A stretch of DNA of 64,000 nucleotides, taken from positions 1 to 64,000 of the forward strand of contig NZ_LSLK01000163.1 of the NCBI RefSeq assembly GCF_002257705.1, read 5' to 3'. Made by a program: the position numbers and the translations under genes. This document shows positions 9,027 to 18,283 of the stretch, in pieces (positions within the stretch are counted from its first letter, which is position 1; every line of letters starts with the position of its first letter). Under the pieces are notes generated by a model. That model saw only the letters and a list, made by a program, of their open reading frames with translations. It made no database searches and was not told the DNA's origin. Source of the stretch: Sporomusa silvacetica DSM 10669 (lineage in GTDB: Bacteria; Bacillota; Negativicutes; Sporomusales; Sporomusaceae).

Positions 9027-9207
9027 GCCGCGCAGTTCGCGGCTCCCTTGCTGCCGGCAGGCCCGTCGCACGGGACCGGCGGCATGAGTTTGGCCGCCGC
9101 GGCCGGTGCATGCCCTCTAGCTGATAACTATAGCAACCCGGCAGGCTTACGATGTGCGGCCACACGGTTTTGGTGGCTGCTCATCATAAGTCCTTTAACC
9201 GGCAGCT
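9027..9207. repeat. Dispersed GC-rich structured element, copy 1
   Basis: About 180 bases match 38704-38884 at roughly 75-80% identity by eye. Shared blocks include GCCGCG...CGCGGC, TGCTGCCGGCAGGCCCGTC, GGCAGGCTTACG and GGTTTTGGTGGCTGCTCAT. Several short perfect hairpins are conserved. No convincing protein is encoded in any frame. It may be a structured RNA or a miniature mobile element. Confidence 0.6.
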
Positions 9208-9244
9208 GAACTTGCCTCCTACCGACTCAGGATAATTTTTCATT

Positions 9245-9283
9245 AAAAAGCAGATCCGTATCACTTATGCGATACGGACCTGC
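9245..9283 (-). terminator. Terminator of the frameshifted gene
   Basis: On the minus strand GCAGGTCCGTATC pairs with GATACGGATCTGC across a short loop and is followed by TTTTT. The stem overlaps the gene's 3' end at 9265. Confidence 0.75.
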
Positions 9284-10108
9284 TCAATATATATATTGAA
9301 TTCGTAGTTATGGACGAAACGGTAATATAAATTCCCGCATCGAGATAACATAGCAATTGATTGCTCATATATAATGCGCTCCCAAGCATCACGTTTGGCC
9401 AATTCTCTAGCAGAGGCCATCAGTTCCTCTGCTACACGTTGATAAATTTCTGTTGGTAATTCATGCAGCCACCTGAACATTAGAGACCGCGGTGAATGTC
9501 TATAGTAGTTGAAACGATCTCGTTCATGACACCCCAAATACTTTGCAATATCTTTTGCAACTAGGGTAGTCTTTGCCGATTTCCCCTAACAGTGAAACAC
9601 AGCCAGCCTTGAACCCCTCCTCAATGTGTTCAAATGACTGGGCTAAGCACTCTGATACTGAATCAAATACCGCAGATGGTCTAACATCACATATTTCTTT
9701 CAAGCATTCCTGTAACTGTTGTTTGAATATTCTCCACTGCTGAAGACTGTTAAATTCATTCAGTTGCTCGAATTGAGGGTTATCTTTCTGCCCTGGAAGC
9801 AAAATTTTTGGCATAGTAGCAGGCGGGTGTTTCTCACCACTTATGATAGCGAAATAGCCAAGGAGAGAGTTAAAATGCAGCAGTACCCCTGTAGTTGCAT
9901 AACTGCAGGCCATTTTTAGCACATCAAGTGCATTGCTGCGAATGTCAATCTCAAGTCGGTCATCCTTTGCCCACGTAAGTAACCGTTGAATTGCAACCTT
10001 TTCACATTCAGACACTTCCGCTCTGTTTTTCTGCTCAAGTCGTTGTTCCCAATTCACGGTCCGGTCGAAAAACTGGTCTCGGTATACACGGACAATGCCT
10101 TCCGACAA
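9265..10108 (-). pseudogene. Hypothetical helical protein, frameshifted
   Basis: Two overlapping frames make up one gene: 9524-10108 (194 residues) and 9265-9537 (90 residues). Read naively, the first ends in an unnatural Cys/Tyr-rich tail. Switching frame near 9575 gives a smooth join (GEIGK to TTLVAKDIAKYLGCHERD), so a one-base indel is the likely cause. The 5' end lies inside the IS3 transposase remnant at 10095, so the true start may have been lost to that insertion. The protein is helical and soluble. No family is recognised. Confidence 0.55.
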
Positions 10109-10289
10109 TGCGGTAATGGAATCATTTTATCGCACATTAAAACGCGAGCCTATTCAGGATGCGTCTTATGACACCCCAGAACAAGCTCGCATGGAAATAT
10201 TTAAATATATTGAAACATATCGTATACACTCTACATTAGGTTGGCTAAGCCCCCTACAGTTTGAATTGCAAAATTGTCAAAAGGCTTAA
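10095..10289 (+). pseudogene. IS3-family transposase OrfB, C-terminal fragment
   Basis: The frame encodes PSDNAVMESFYRTLKRE and then EYIETYR-HSTLGWLSP-QFE. This is the conserved end of the DDE integrase core of IS3/IS150-type OrfB, including the catalytic Glu in MESF. About 200 residues of the N-terminal side are missing, and the coding sequence joins the neighbouring gene's 5' end around 10080. It is a dead remnant. Confidence 0.85.
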
Positions 10290-11887
10290 CTTTGTGTCTG
10301 TTTTTTCTTAATCTCTCCACAAAAATAGTCGATTCGATAAGACATAACCAACAAAAAGCGAATATTGTCATCGGCAAGATCAACCTGGGTAAGTTTCTGG
10401 ATGCGTTCTAGCCGATATGTCAGGGAATTTCGATGGATAAATAATTTTTCGGCAGTCAATTTGATGCTGCAAGCACATTCGAGATAAACACATAGAGTAT
10501 AATAAAACTCCGTATTGTTAGCACGATCATATTCCCGCAGAATAATGAGCGCCGGATGACAATATTCCTCCAACGATTTAAAATTTTCCACACTGTTTAA
10601 GAGATCATAAAAAGAAAATTTTTCATAACAGCCAACATTTCGCCCAGCCTGTAAATAGTGCAAAATTTCCAATGTCCGTCTGGCTTGTGCATAATATTTC
10701 GCAAAATTCTCAATACGAAAAAAAGTATTAGAGATGCCTATCCGCAAGTGTTCTTTTTTGGAAAAATCATCCAAAACGGCTATTTGTTCCTCAGACAGTC
10801 GGCATTGATCTCCCAAGGAAACCAGCGCCGCTATTCCGCCTTCGTGAAAAGTAAAGCGGGTATCGGGTAACAATTTAACCATTTTTTCAGCCACTTGTTC
10901 TTTCAAATACTGTTGTCCCAAACGTTGTGCATGCTGGACACATAGTGCGCACAGATATGGGGAAAACTTCAGCCCAACAATCTGTGGCGCAATTTCTTCC
11001 GAAGACGCGCCAATCAACAAATCATAAAGTAATTTCTGATGCAGCGTATTATTGGGCAAAAGGTAGGTTAAATAACGCTGTATGGTATCACCAATCGCCG
11101 CACTGATAACCGGCAGCAATTCCATATGTTTTGACGATATGGGCATCTCCGTCTCAAGCATCAAAACCGTCCCTGTCGAACGCCCATTGCAAAGGATTTT
11201 ACTGGATAACTTCCGCAGAGCTGAACCGGAACAAGTTACCACCGTCGGTTCTGGCGTCAAGGCGGCATTTTTAACAACTTCCATTTCAGATACCGCAGTG
11301 ACAAATTCATAATTGCAATATCCTAGTTGGATAATTTGCGCCCATAAGGAATCCTTTATCAAAAATACATTTGAATATGACAAAACCTTAAAGTTTTCAT
11401 CCAATAAAATAAGCGGATTGCCTAATTTTGAAGCAGCTAAATTCATTATTGGATTAATATCCTGGGTTCGTATAGCACAGTTTATCAACTCGGCATAAAA
11501 TCCCTTGCTTCGTGCTCCTTCAACCATTGCTTTAGCCGCATTGACACAAAAAAACAATGCTTCCTGATTTACCAAAGCCAAATCAGTAGAAATATTTTTT
11601 AAGGCCAGTGTTTTTTCAGTTTTAACAAGAATACATTGTGCTGGCAGACACCCTTCCGCCAATTGCTCATAATAACCAAAATAAAGCACATTATTGATGT
11701 AATTCGTTTGAAAACCATCAATCAATAAAACGTCGGAAATTTCAAACATATCAGTACATTTTATTATTTTCAAGAACTCTTGGCCTGAGATCTGTTTTAT
11801 AATTTTGGAAAACAACATAACCATCACCGGTTCGAGTATAGTATATTCTGCACAATTCGTCAATTTTATTTCGTAAATAGTACCCAT
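10286..11887 (-). CDS. PucR/CdaR-type transcriptional regulator
   Basis: The 533-residue product ends in the HTH_30 domain of PucR-family regulators (about 470-525: CSIKLTAEKLFIHRNSLTYRLERIQKL). It has a preceding GGDEF-like central region and an N-terminal sensory half. Such proteins control purine, sugar-acid or aromatic catabolism and are normally soluble. The gene is divergent from the 2-enoate-reductase-like gene, with only 75 bases between the starts. It is therefore the likely local regulator of that enzyme and perhaps of the decarboxylase and dehydrogenase that follow. The inducer cannot be read from sequence. Confidence 0.82.
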   Translation of the reverse strand: MGTIYEIKLTNCAEYTILEPVMVMLFSKIIKQISGQEFLKIIKCTDMFEISDVLLIDGFQTNYINNVLYFGYYEQLAEGCLPAQCILVKTEKTLALKNISTDLALVNQEALFFCVNAAKAMVEGARSKGFYAELINCAIRTQDINPIMNLAASKLGNPLILLDENFKVLSYSNVFLIKDSLWAQIIQLGYCNYEFVTAVSEMEVVKNAALTPEPTVVTCSGSALRKLSSKILCNGRSTGTVLMLETEMPISSKHMELLPVISAAIGDTIQRYLTYLLPNNTLHQKLLYDLLIGASSEEIAPQIVGLKFSPYLCALCVQHAQRLGQQYLKEQVAEKMVKLLPDTRFTFHEGGIAALVSLGDQCRLSEEQIAVLDDFSKKEHLRIGISNTFFRIENFAKYYAQARRTLEILHYLQAGRNVGCYEKFSFYDLLNSVENFKSLEEYCHPALIILREYDRANNTEFYYTLCVYLECACSIKLTAEKLFIHRNSLTYRLERIQKLTQVDLADDNIRFLLVMSYRIDYFCGEIKKKQTQS

Positions 11888-11962
11888 GTACCTCTTCTAA
11901 AAAATTGTTATACTTATACAAAGTAAGAAATCCTATAACAACAACCGCAGGAGGTATATAAA

Positions 11963-13936
11963 ATGTATAAAAAATTGTTCTCTCCAGGACAAATTGGCAA
12001 TCTCACGCTAAAAAATCGTTTGGTAATGTCGCCCATGGGCACTGGTTTAGCCAATCTCGATGGTACTCCATCAGATGATATGATCGCTTATTATGAAGCG
12101 AGAGCCATTGGTGGTGCCGGCTTAATCATTCCTGAAATCACCCGCATAAATGATGTCCACGGCATAGGAATGCTCCGCCAACTATCCGTAACGCAGGATT
12201 ATCACATAAAACCTTTAGCACGCCTAGCCGATGCCGTACATAAACACGGCAGTAAAATTTTCATCCAATTACAGCATCCCGGACGCGAAGGAATTTCCGC
12301 TTTAATGGGCGGACAGCCTGTCGTTTCCGCATCAGCGATTCCCTGTAAGCAGGTAAATCAGGAAACCCGTGCCTTAACTGTCAGTGAAATTCAAACACTC
12401 ATCAAACAGTATGTCGACGGCGCCGTACGCGTACAAAAAGCCGGTTGTGACGGGGTTGAACTCCATGCGGCACATGGCTATCTTTTACAGCAATTTCTCT
12501 CGCCTTATACAAATAAACGGACAGACGAATATGGCGGCAATTTTGAGAACCGCTTGCGCATGATTTCCGAAATCATTAGCAGAATTCGTGCACAATGCGG
12601 GGCTGACTTTCCGGTCGGCGTCCGTTTATCAGTAGAGGAGTTTTTAGATAAAACCGGTGTTACGGATGCATATATCCATCTTCAGGATGGTATAAAAATC
12701 GCGATGGCATTACAAGATCAGGGCATTGACTTTATTGATGTCAGCGTCGGTTTGTATGAGACCGGAATGACCTGCATCGAGCCGATTTCCTTTGCTCCCG
12801 GTTGGCGCCGTGACCTGATCAAAGCCGTAAAAAATCATGTCACCATACCAGTCATTGGTGTATCCGTCATCCGCGAACCTGCCATGGCTGAAAAGTTTTT
12901 GCAAGATGGCGTGGAAGACTTTATATCCATGGGAAGAAGCTGGCTGGCAGACAAAGATTGGGGCAAAAAAGCCGCCGAAGGCCGTGAAAACGAACTTCGC
13001 AAATGCATTTCATGTTTACATTGTTCACAAAGCATGGACAAGAGCGTTGTCGCCGGCACATCGGTGGAATGTTCACAAAATCCCAGCCTTGGCCATGAGC
13101 TCGAATACGCCGTTCTTCCCCAGGATTTGAAAAATCGAACCATCGTCGTCATCGGAGCCGGCCCTGCCGGTATGGCGGCCGCCGAAATCCTTGCTGAACG
13201 CGGCAGTAAAGTCATCCTTTTTGATCGGAATAGCGATTTGGGCGGTGCTGTCAATATTGCTAAACTTCCCCCACATAAAGAACATATGGGCTGGCATGTC
13301 GATTATTACCGTGCGGCATTAAAAAAGCTTAATGTCACCATAAATCTAAAAACAGAAGTCACGACCGACATGCTTCTTGCCCTAAAACCGGATGCTGTCC
13401 TTATCGCTACCGGCTCCACGCCGATAGTACCATCAAAAATTCCGGGAATCCACGGAGAAAATGTCTATACCATTGAAAGTATTTTAAGCGGAAAAACAGA
13501 TTTCAGCCACGAAAAAATTGTTTTAATCGGTGCTGGTATGACAGGTATTGAAACGGCGGCCTATCTAGCCCGGAAGAGCAATCAGCTTACCATTGTCGAT
13601 ATGAATACCCAGGTCGCAGCGGATGCAAATCCTATAAAAGTGGCTGATGTCTGCCACTTTTTAGAGCAGTATCATACAAGCTATTTACTCGGACACGCCT
13701 TAAAAGAAATCCGCAGCGATTTTGTTGTATTAGAAAAACTTACGGATCACAGCGAAGTAAGTATTCCCGCAACTATGGTCGTCCTGTCACTCGGCAATAT
13801 ACCGGATAACAAATTGGCGAAAGACTTGCAAGCGCATGGGATAAAAGTTACCGCTATTGGCAATGCCGTAAAAGACGGTACCATAAAGGCTGCCGTCCAT
13901 AACAGCTATCAAACGGCACTAAATTTGTTTAGATAA
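11963..13936 (+). CDS. NADH:flavin oxidoreductase, 2-enoate/2,4-dienoyl-CoA reductase type
   Basis: The 657-residue product has the three-part layout of old-yellow-enzyme family iron-sulfur flavoproteins. Residues 1-340 form an FMN-binding TIM barrel with HPGREG and ELHAAHGYLLQQFLSPYTN. A 4Fe-4S site follows at Cys 348, 351, 354 and 370 (CISCLHC...C). A C-terminal FAD/NAD(P) module has VVIGAGPAG (about 396-403) and VLIGAGMTG (about 525). Length is normal for the family. It should reduce an activated C=C bond of an enoate or enoyl-CoA in the cytoplasm. AGGAGG precedes the ATG at good spacing. The exact substrate is not predictable. Confidence 0.88.
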   Translation: MYKKLFSPGQIGNLTLKNRLVMSPMGTGLANLDGTPSDDMIAYYEARAIGGAGLIIPEITRINDVHGIGMLRQLSVTQDYHIKPLARLADAVHKHGSKIFIQLQHPGREGISALMGGQPVVSASAIPCKQVNQETRALTVSEIQTLIKQYVDGAVRVQKAGCDGVELHAAHGYLLQQFLSPYTNKRTDEYGGNFENRLRMISEIISRIRAQCGADFPVGVRLSVEEFLDKTGVTDAYIHLQDGIKIAMALQDQGIDFIDVSVGLYETGMTCIEPISFAPGWRRDLIKAVKNHVTIPVIGVSVIREPAMAEKFLQDGVEDFISMGRSWLADKDWGKKAAEGRENELRKCISCLHCSQSMDKSVVAGTSVECSQNPSLGHELEYAVLPQDLKNRTIVVIGAGPAGMAAAEILAERGSKVILFDRNSDLGGAVNIAKLPPHKEHMGWHVDYYRAALKKLNVTINLKTEVTTDMLLALKPDAVLIATGSTPIVPSKIPGIHGENVYTIESILSGKTDFSHEKIVLIGAGMTGIETAAYLARKSNQLTIVDMNTQVAADANPIKVADVCHFLEQYHTSYLLGHALKEIRSDFVVLEKLTDHSEVSIPATMVVLSLGNIPDNKLAKDLQAHGIKVTAIGNAVKDGTIKAAVHNSYQTALNLFR

Positions 13937-14142
13937 AACCCGTCTGCCCGCCTAAATCCCCGCTTCCGGCATAAACTCATGGCTCCGTTTTCCGCTATAA
14001 AAAACAACCTAATTATATATCGTGCAAAATGCATAAACCGACAAATGTTTATTGTTTATAATACCTGTTGTGGAGTTACCCGCTATCGTATATGCTTATC
14101 TTGTACGATACGTATCTTCTAAAAGAAAGAGAGGCTATTTTT

Positions 14143-14961
14143 ATGGGTTTTGTTAAAGACGATTTTAAAAAACAAATTTGGCCTGCTTTTCAAGGTAAAG
14201 AAAGCTTGTTTAAGGCAGATGTTCTTGCTGTTTTATATGAAACGAAAAAAGAGGCCTTGGATGCGATCATCCCGCCCGGCTTAAAATTACGCGGCAAACC
14301 ACTTGTCGAAATAGCGCTTAATGACTTTAAGTACACCAATTTTGATGTTGCTTATAAGGAAGCAGCCTTAGTGATCGCTGTTACTGATGAAAAATTCGGT
14401 ATTGATGGCAAATTGGTTATTGCCATGACCCTGAATACAGACCAGGGATCTTTTTTGGGCCGCGAAGCAAACGGCTATCCGAAAAAAGTCGGTCATGTAG
14501 GCTCAGCTTATGACGGAAAAGTATTTACATCCTATTGCGCCCGTCACGGCGTTTGTTACGCGTCCTATAGCTGTGATACAATGGAAAAACCGAATGATTC
14601 GGAATATGAAGTCTTGAATGCGGAATTTAACAAACCTCTGCCTTTTAAATCAGGTTATCTTGCCGCCTTTAACTACATCTGGCCAGTTGGTTTACGCTCA
14701 AGAATAAAACCGCTTTTACAACCAATGTGGATGAAAATGGAACTTACCGAATCCATTAAAATCGGTAAAGCGGATGTCCATTTAAATTGGTCAAAACATG
14801 ATCCATGGGCTTCGCTTCCGGTCGTAAAAGTATTGGGCGGCAATGTTGCCACTGGTAACATTACCCTGATTAATGCCGAAGATAATTACTATACGGAAAT
14901 TGATTCTGAAGCTTATCTTCCGTATTCATTCTTCGGATGGGATGAACAGCATTCCAAATAA
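14143..14961 (+). CDS. Acetoacetate decarboxylase family protein
   Basis: The 272-residue product has the decarboxylase hallmark GREANGYPKK, where the first Lys (about 114) is the Schiff-base lysine position, and an upstream Glu in YKEAAL. ATG 14143 is used because AGAGAGG precedes it; a longer frame from 14068 lacks a ribosome site. Family members decarboxylate acetoacetate or act on other keto acids, so the substrate is open. It stands between the enoate reductase and an iron alcohol dehydrogenase, which would suit a keto-acid to ketone to alcohol sequence, but this is inference. A strong terminator follows. Confidence 0.82.
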   Translation: MGFVKDDFKKQIWPAFQGKESLFKADVLAVLYETKKEALDAIIPPGLKLRGKPLVEIALNDFKYTNFDVAYKEAALVIAVTDEKFGIDGKLVIAMTLNTDQGSFLGREANGYPKKVGHVGSAYDGKVFTSYCARHGVCYASYSCDTMEKPNDSEYEVLNAEFNKPLPFKSGYLAAFNYIWPVGLRSRIKPLLQPMWMKMELTESIKIGKADVHLNWSKHDPWASLPVVKVLGGNVATGNITLINAEDNYYTEIDSEAYLPYSFFGWDEQHSK

Positions 14962-15013
14962 TCAACCTCTTATAACCTTCAGTTTGCTCAAAAATTATAA
15001 GCGATTATGACTA

Positions 15014-15062
15014 AGGGCTGTTGCACTAGCGAACTTTTTCGCTGGCAACAGCCCTGGTTTTA
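15014..15062 (+). terminator. Rho-independent terminator after the decarboxylase gene
   Basis: AGGGCTGTTGC pairs perfectly with GCAACAGCCCT, with a nested AGCGAA/TTCGCT hairpin between, followed by TTTT. Confidence 0.85.
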
Positions 15063-15133
15063 CAGTAAATATTTAATGTCTACAAAAAGCTTCGACCGTA
15101 AGCGTCGTATAACATCGATAGGAGGTCTGTGAA

Positions 15134-16276
15134 ATGAAATTTATGTTAAGTATTCCCACTTTTATTCAGTTTGGTAAAAGTGTTTCTAAAAAAGCAGGAG
15201 AAGTAGCTCTCGGTTTTGGAGCAAAAACGGTTTTTTGTGTTTATGACAAAGGCGTAGCGAAAATAGCTACTGGTGTCGTTGAAACGCTCAAGGAGTCTGG
15301 CTTGGAGGTTATAGAGTTCGATAGTGTTCTTCCTAATCCGACTGATTCTCTGATTGAAAACGCCGCTCAGTTAGCCAGAAACGCCAAAGCTGATGTAGTT
15401 GTTGCAATCGGTGGTGGCAGTTCCATTGATGCTGCTAAAGGTATTGCTATTTTATTGACCAATCCGTCTCCGATTACTTTGTACGCTGGACCTCCGAATT
15501 TGGTCAAGATTCCTGCAAAACCGCTGATTGCCATTCCGACGACTTCAGGGACTGGTAGTGAGGTAACTCCTTTTTCCGTTATTACAGTGCCGTCTATTTC
15601 AAAGAAAGTTGCAGTTGCAGGCCAATTTGTTGCTCCGGCTGTGGCCCTTTGCGATCCTTTGATGACTGTAGGCATGCCGCCGTCAATAACGGCTTCAACC
15701 GGTATGGATGCCTTAACTCATGCTATTGAATCTTACACGGCTAATAACGCTTCCATTCCCACTGATGATTTTGCGTTGCGGTCTATCTCATTAATTTCCA
15801 AAAATATAGTTAAGGCAACAAATAATGGTGCTAATATTGAAGCTAGAGCGAATATGCAGTTGGGATCCCTACTGGGAGGCATAGTATTTGCTAACGCATT
15901 TGTCGGCATGGTTCACTCCCTTGCTCATCCTATCAGCGCTCACTGCAATGTAGCACATGGCATAGCCAATGCGGCTTGCCTGTCTTATGTCATGGAGTAT
16001 AATGCTGTTGAAGTTCCCGATAGAACCATTGAAATTGGCGTAGCCATGGGACTTGATTTACAAGAGATTCCTAAAGAAGAAGCGATCAAAAAAGTTGTAT
16101 CTGCGGTCCAGGATCTCGTTGATGCCGTCAAAATTCCTAAATTGAGCGCAGTTGGTGTTACGGAAGACAAATTTAATGTGATTGCTGAAGATGCCGTAGT
16201 GGAAATACCGTCACAGTTTAATGCCAGAACCGTAACGAAAGAAGCTTGTCTGGATGTATTAAGAAGAGCCTTCTAA
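15134..16276 (+). CDS. Iron-containing (type III) alcohol dehydrogenase
   Basis: The 380-residue product has the group III dehydrogenase fold: GGGSSIDAAKG (about 93-103) for NAD(P) binding and a metal site formed by Asp192, His196 (GMDALTHAIE), His261 and His275 (HSLAH...HCNVAHG). Length is typical. AGGAGGT lies seven bases before ATG 15134. It should interconvert a primary alcohol or diol and its carbonyl in the cytoplasm. It follows the decarboxylase gene after a terminator, so it has its own promoter in 15063-15133. Confidence 0.9.
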   Translation: MKFMLSIPTFIQFGKSVSKKAGEVALGFGAKTVFCVYDKGVAKIATGVVETLKESGLEVIEFDSVLPNPTDSLIENAAQLARNAKADVVVAIGGGSSIDAAKGIAILLTNPSPITLYAGPPNLVKIPAKPLIAIPTTSGTGSEVTPFSVITVPSISKKVAVAGQFVAPAVALCDPLMTVGMPPSITASTGMDALTHAIESYTANNASIPTDDFALRSISLISKNIVKATNNGANIEARANMQLGSLLGGIVFANAFVGMVHSLAHPISAHCNVAHGIANAACLSYVMEYNAVEVPDRTIEIGVAMGLDLQEIPKEEAIKKVVSAVQDLVDAVKIPKLSAVGVTEDKFNVIAEDAVVEIPSQFNARTVTKEACLDVLRRAF

Positions 16277-16414
16277 GAATTTTGTCATGCAGGATGCCGA
16301 TAATGCGGCGCAAAAGACGATGCTTGCTGTAGGGATTATAAGGTCAAACCAGCGGTCAGCTAAATTCAGCCAAGATTCCATCAGATTTAATCCTATTATA
16401 TGTTTGCTGATCAT

Positions 16415-16775
16415 ACGATAGGGTATTACAAAACATAAGTAAATTTGAGGTATATGGATATTGCCTAATGAGTAATCATGTACATTTGTTACTGCATGAA
16501 AAAATAGAAAGTATGGAGTCAATAATGAAGCGCGTAGGAGTTAGCTATGCTAGTTGGTATAACAAAAAGCAGGAGAGGGTCGGGCATGTATTTCAAGATA
16601 GGTATAAGAGTGAACCTATAGATAATGACCGCATATTTGCTAAGCGTGTTGAGATATATACATAATAATCCAGTAAAGGCACAACTGGTATTGCAGGCAG
16701 AAGATTATATGTGGAGCAGTTGTAGGAAATATAAATCCCGTATTAATCATATCTTGGAGATATGATTAATACGGG
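16415..16775 (+). pseudogene. Y1/REP-associated (IS200-like) transposase remnant
   Basis: One frame encodes KFEVYGYCLMSNHVHLLLHE, containing the HUH motif (HVH) of Y1 transposases, and continues to VGHVFQDRYKSEPI. It then breaks at about 16650. The rest continues in another frame as LRYIHNNPVKAQLV and DYMWSS. The N-terminal part upstream of about 16415 is missing and a frameshift splits the C-terminal part. It is non-functional. Confidence 0.82.
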
Positions 16776-16781
16776 ATTTAT
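16731..16781. repeat. Perfect 23-bp hairpin at the transposase 3' end
   Basis: ATAAATCCCGTATTAATC... and its exact reverse complement flank a five-base loop (TTGGA). The hairpin lies at the tail of the Y1-transposase remnant. Terminal palindromes of this kind are what REP-associated transposases recognise. Confidence 0.8.
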
Positions 16782-16870
16782 ACTAAAGATATTTGGCGAA
16801 TGTGGAGAGATAGCCCCACAAAGATGGCAAGCGTTTATGAAACAGGATAGTAATGATAAATTTTAAATAT

Positions 16871-16935
16871 AGAGTAGGAGCAAGAGAAGAACCGTCCTAA
16901 GCTTCCCCTTACTTCTGTCAGTGCACTCCTACTCT
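16871..16935 (-). terminator. Possible terminator of the porin gene
   Basis: AGAGTAGGAG and CTCCTACTCT form arms immediately after the porin stop, with an AT-rich but not T-only tail. The interval contains AGAAGAACCGTCC, which resembles ends of Y1-transposase elements, so the hairpin may be of mobile origin. Confidence 0.4.
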
Positions 16936-18206
16936 TAGAATGAGTAAGTTAATGCGGCCAATAAGCTATCGGCACTTGTCTTATCGTCTTTTTTCTCAAG
17001 ATCGTTGTATTGCAGGCTAAAGATAGCGTTTTTAAATACTGTCCGTTCATACCCAAATTCAAAACCCTTTGCATTAGACATGGCTAGTGCGGCAGTTGGG
17101 TTTGTTGGATCAAAGGTTTTCTGAAGTCCAGAACCTTCCGCATTGCCAAGAGTCAACGGGTCAAAACCTGCATCTGCATTTCTGTACCCAACCCAAAAAC
17201 CGTCACTATTATCTTTCTCAGGGTCAGCACCACGATATTTTGTTGTAATATACCAAGCCGTTGCACCGTCACTGTTGTTAAGGCTTTTAGCCCAATCAGA
17301 TTCATTTTTGCCATATTCAGTGGTTACTTTAATATTCTTAATACCTTTATAATTGAAACCTGCGGCATAAGCTTTATACTTGCTGCTTTCTTTATCCCCC
17401 AGATAAGACGCGCTTAAATTGGTGCTTTTATTGAGATCATAGGAAAGATTAGCAGCTTTCAAATTAAGACTGGTGCCCTCATCACTACCAGCTTTACCAG
17501 CGGCAACAGTAACTTTCAATTGATTGCCTGCGCCGAGAACAATGCCATCAGCACCTGTGGTGCAGTTACCAGCTGCTCCAATGCCACTAAGTAGTCCCTG
17601 TCCGAGAGCTAGTGGCATACGGCCAAGAACAAAGGTGTCAAAACCTAAGGCTTTACCAGCAATAAATGCGTGAGCAATATTTATATCCGATTTTGTACCG
17701 ATTCTGTTTTCGCCTTCGATACGACCACTAAATATTAATTTATCTGTCAGTGGAGCAAACAAATTAATCCGGACACGGGTATAAGTATCAGGAGATCCGT
17801 CTTTATTGTCTGTCCATTCATAACGATAACGAACTTCGCCGCCTACCTTGACATTACTCACTTTGCTTTCTAATTTAGTTACACGGCCATTGATACCTTC
17901 GAGTTCAGAAGCGTACTCACTTGCCAGTTTATCAATAATTGCTTTTTGTTCAGCAGTAGCCTTATCGGTCTTAGTCATAGCATTGGCAATAAGTGTTGCC
18001 ATTTCATAGCGGGTTAACGTACTGTCACCACGAAAAGTTCCATTGCCATAACCATCAACGATACCTGCTTGAGCTAGTTGTTTAACGGCCCCATAGGCCC
18101 AATGGTTCTTCGGAATATCCTCGAAAGGACTTGTTGCTGCAAAGGCAGTACTTCCGATACCAAGCCCGAATATAAGAGCTAGTGTAGCTGCGAGATTACG
18201 TTTCAT
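16935..18206 (-). CDS. SLH-domain outer-membrane porin (OmpM-like)
   Basis: The 423-residue product begins with a signal peptide (MKRNLAATLALIFGLGIGS...AFA, cut near residue 23). One S-layer homology domain follows (about 26-85: FEDIPKNHWAYGAVKQLAQ, GYGNGTFRGD, TRYEMA). A short coiled coil comes next (about 100-117), then a beta-rich barrel ending in an aromatic residue (LTYSF). Proteins of this plan tether the outer membrane to peptidoglycan in diderm Negativicutes and serve as porins. AGGAGG lies seven bases before the ATG. It is the strongest taxonomic marker in the window. Confidence 0.92.
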   Translation of the reverse strand: MKRNLAATLALIFGLGIGSTAFAATSPFEDIPKNHWAYGAVKQLAQAGIVDGYGNGTFRGDSTLTRYEMATLIANAMTKTDKATAEQKAIIDKLASEYASELEGINGRVTKLESKVSNVKVGGEVRYRYEWTDNKDGSPDTYTRVRINLFAPLTDKLIFSGRIEGENRIGTKSDINIAHAFIAGKALGFDTFVLGRMPLALGQGLLSGIGAAGNCTTGADGIVLGAGNQLKVTVAAGKAGSDEGTSLNLKAANLSYDLNKSTNLSASYLGDKESSKYKAYAAGFNYKGIKNIKVTTEYGKNESDWAKSLNNSDGATAWYITTKYRGADPEKDNSDGFWVGYRNADAGFDPLTLGNAEGSGLQKTFDPTNPTAALAMSNAKGFEFGYERTVFKNAIFSLQYNDLEKKDDKTSADSLLAALTYSF

Positions 18207-18283
18207 GTGTTTCCCTCCTAATTTTCATTTTTGTTTAGATACTTTAATTTTTCAACCATGATCTATACATATATATTTCTATC

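Noticed and set aside
9027..9207. Cobalamin or cyclic-di-GMP riboswitch
   Set aside because: The conserved core boxes of these classes are not present and no downstream gene fits.
16259..16522. Minus-strand frame of 87 codons after the iron dehydrogenase
   Set aside because: It runs antisense over the transposase remnant and has no ribosome site or recognisable motif.
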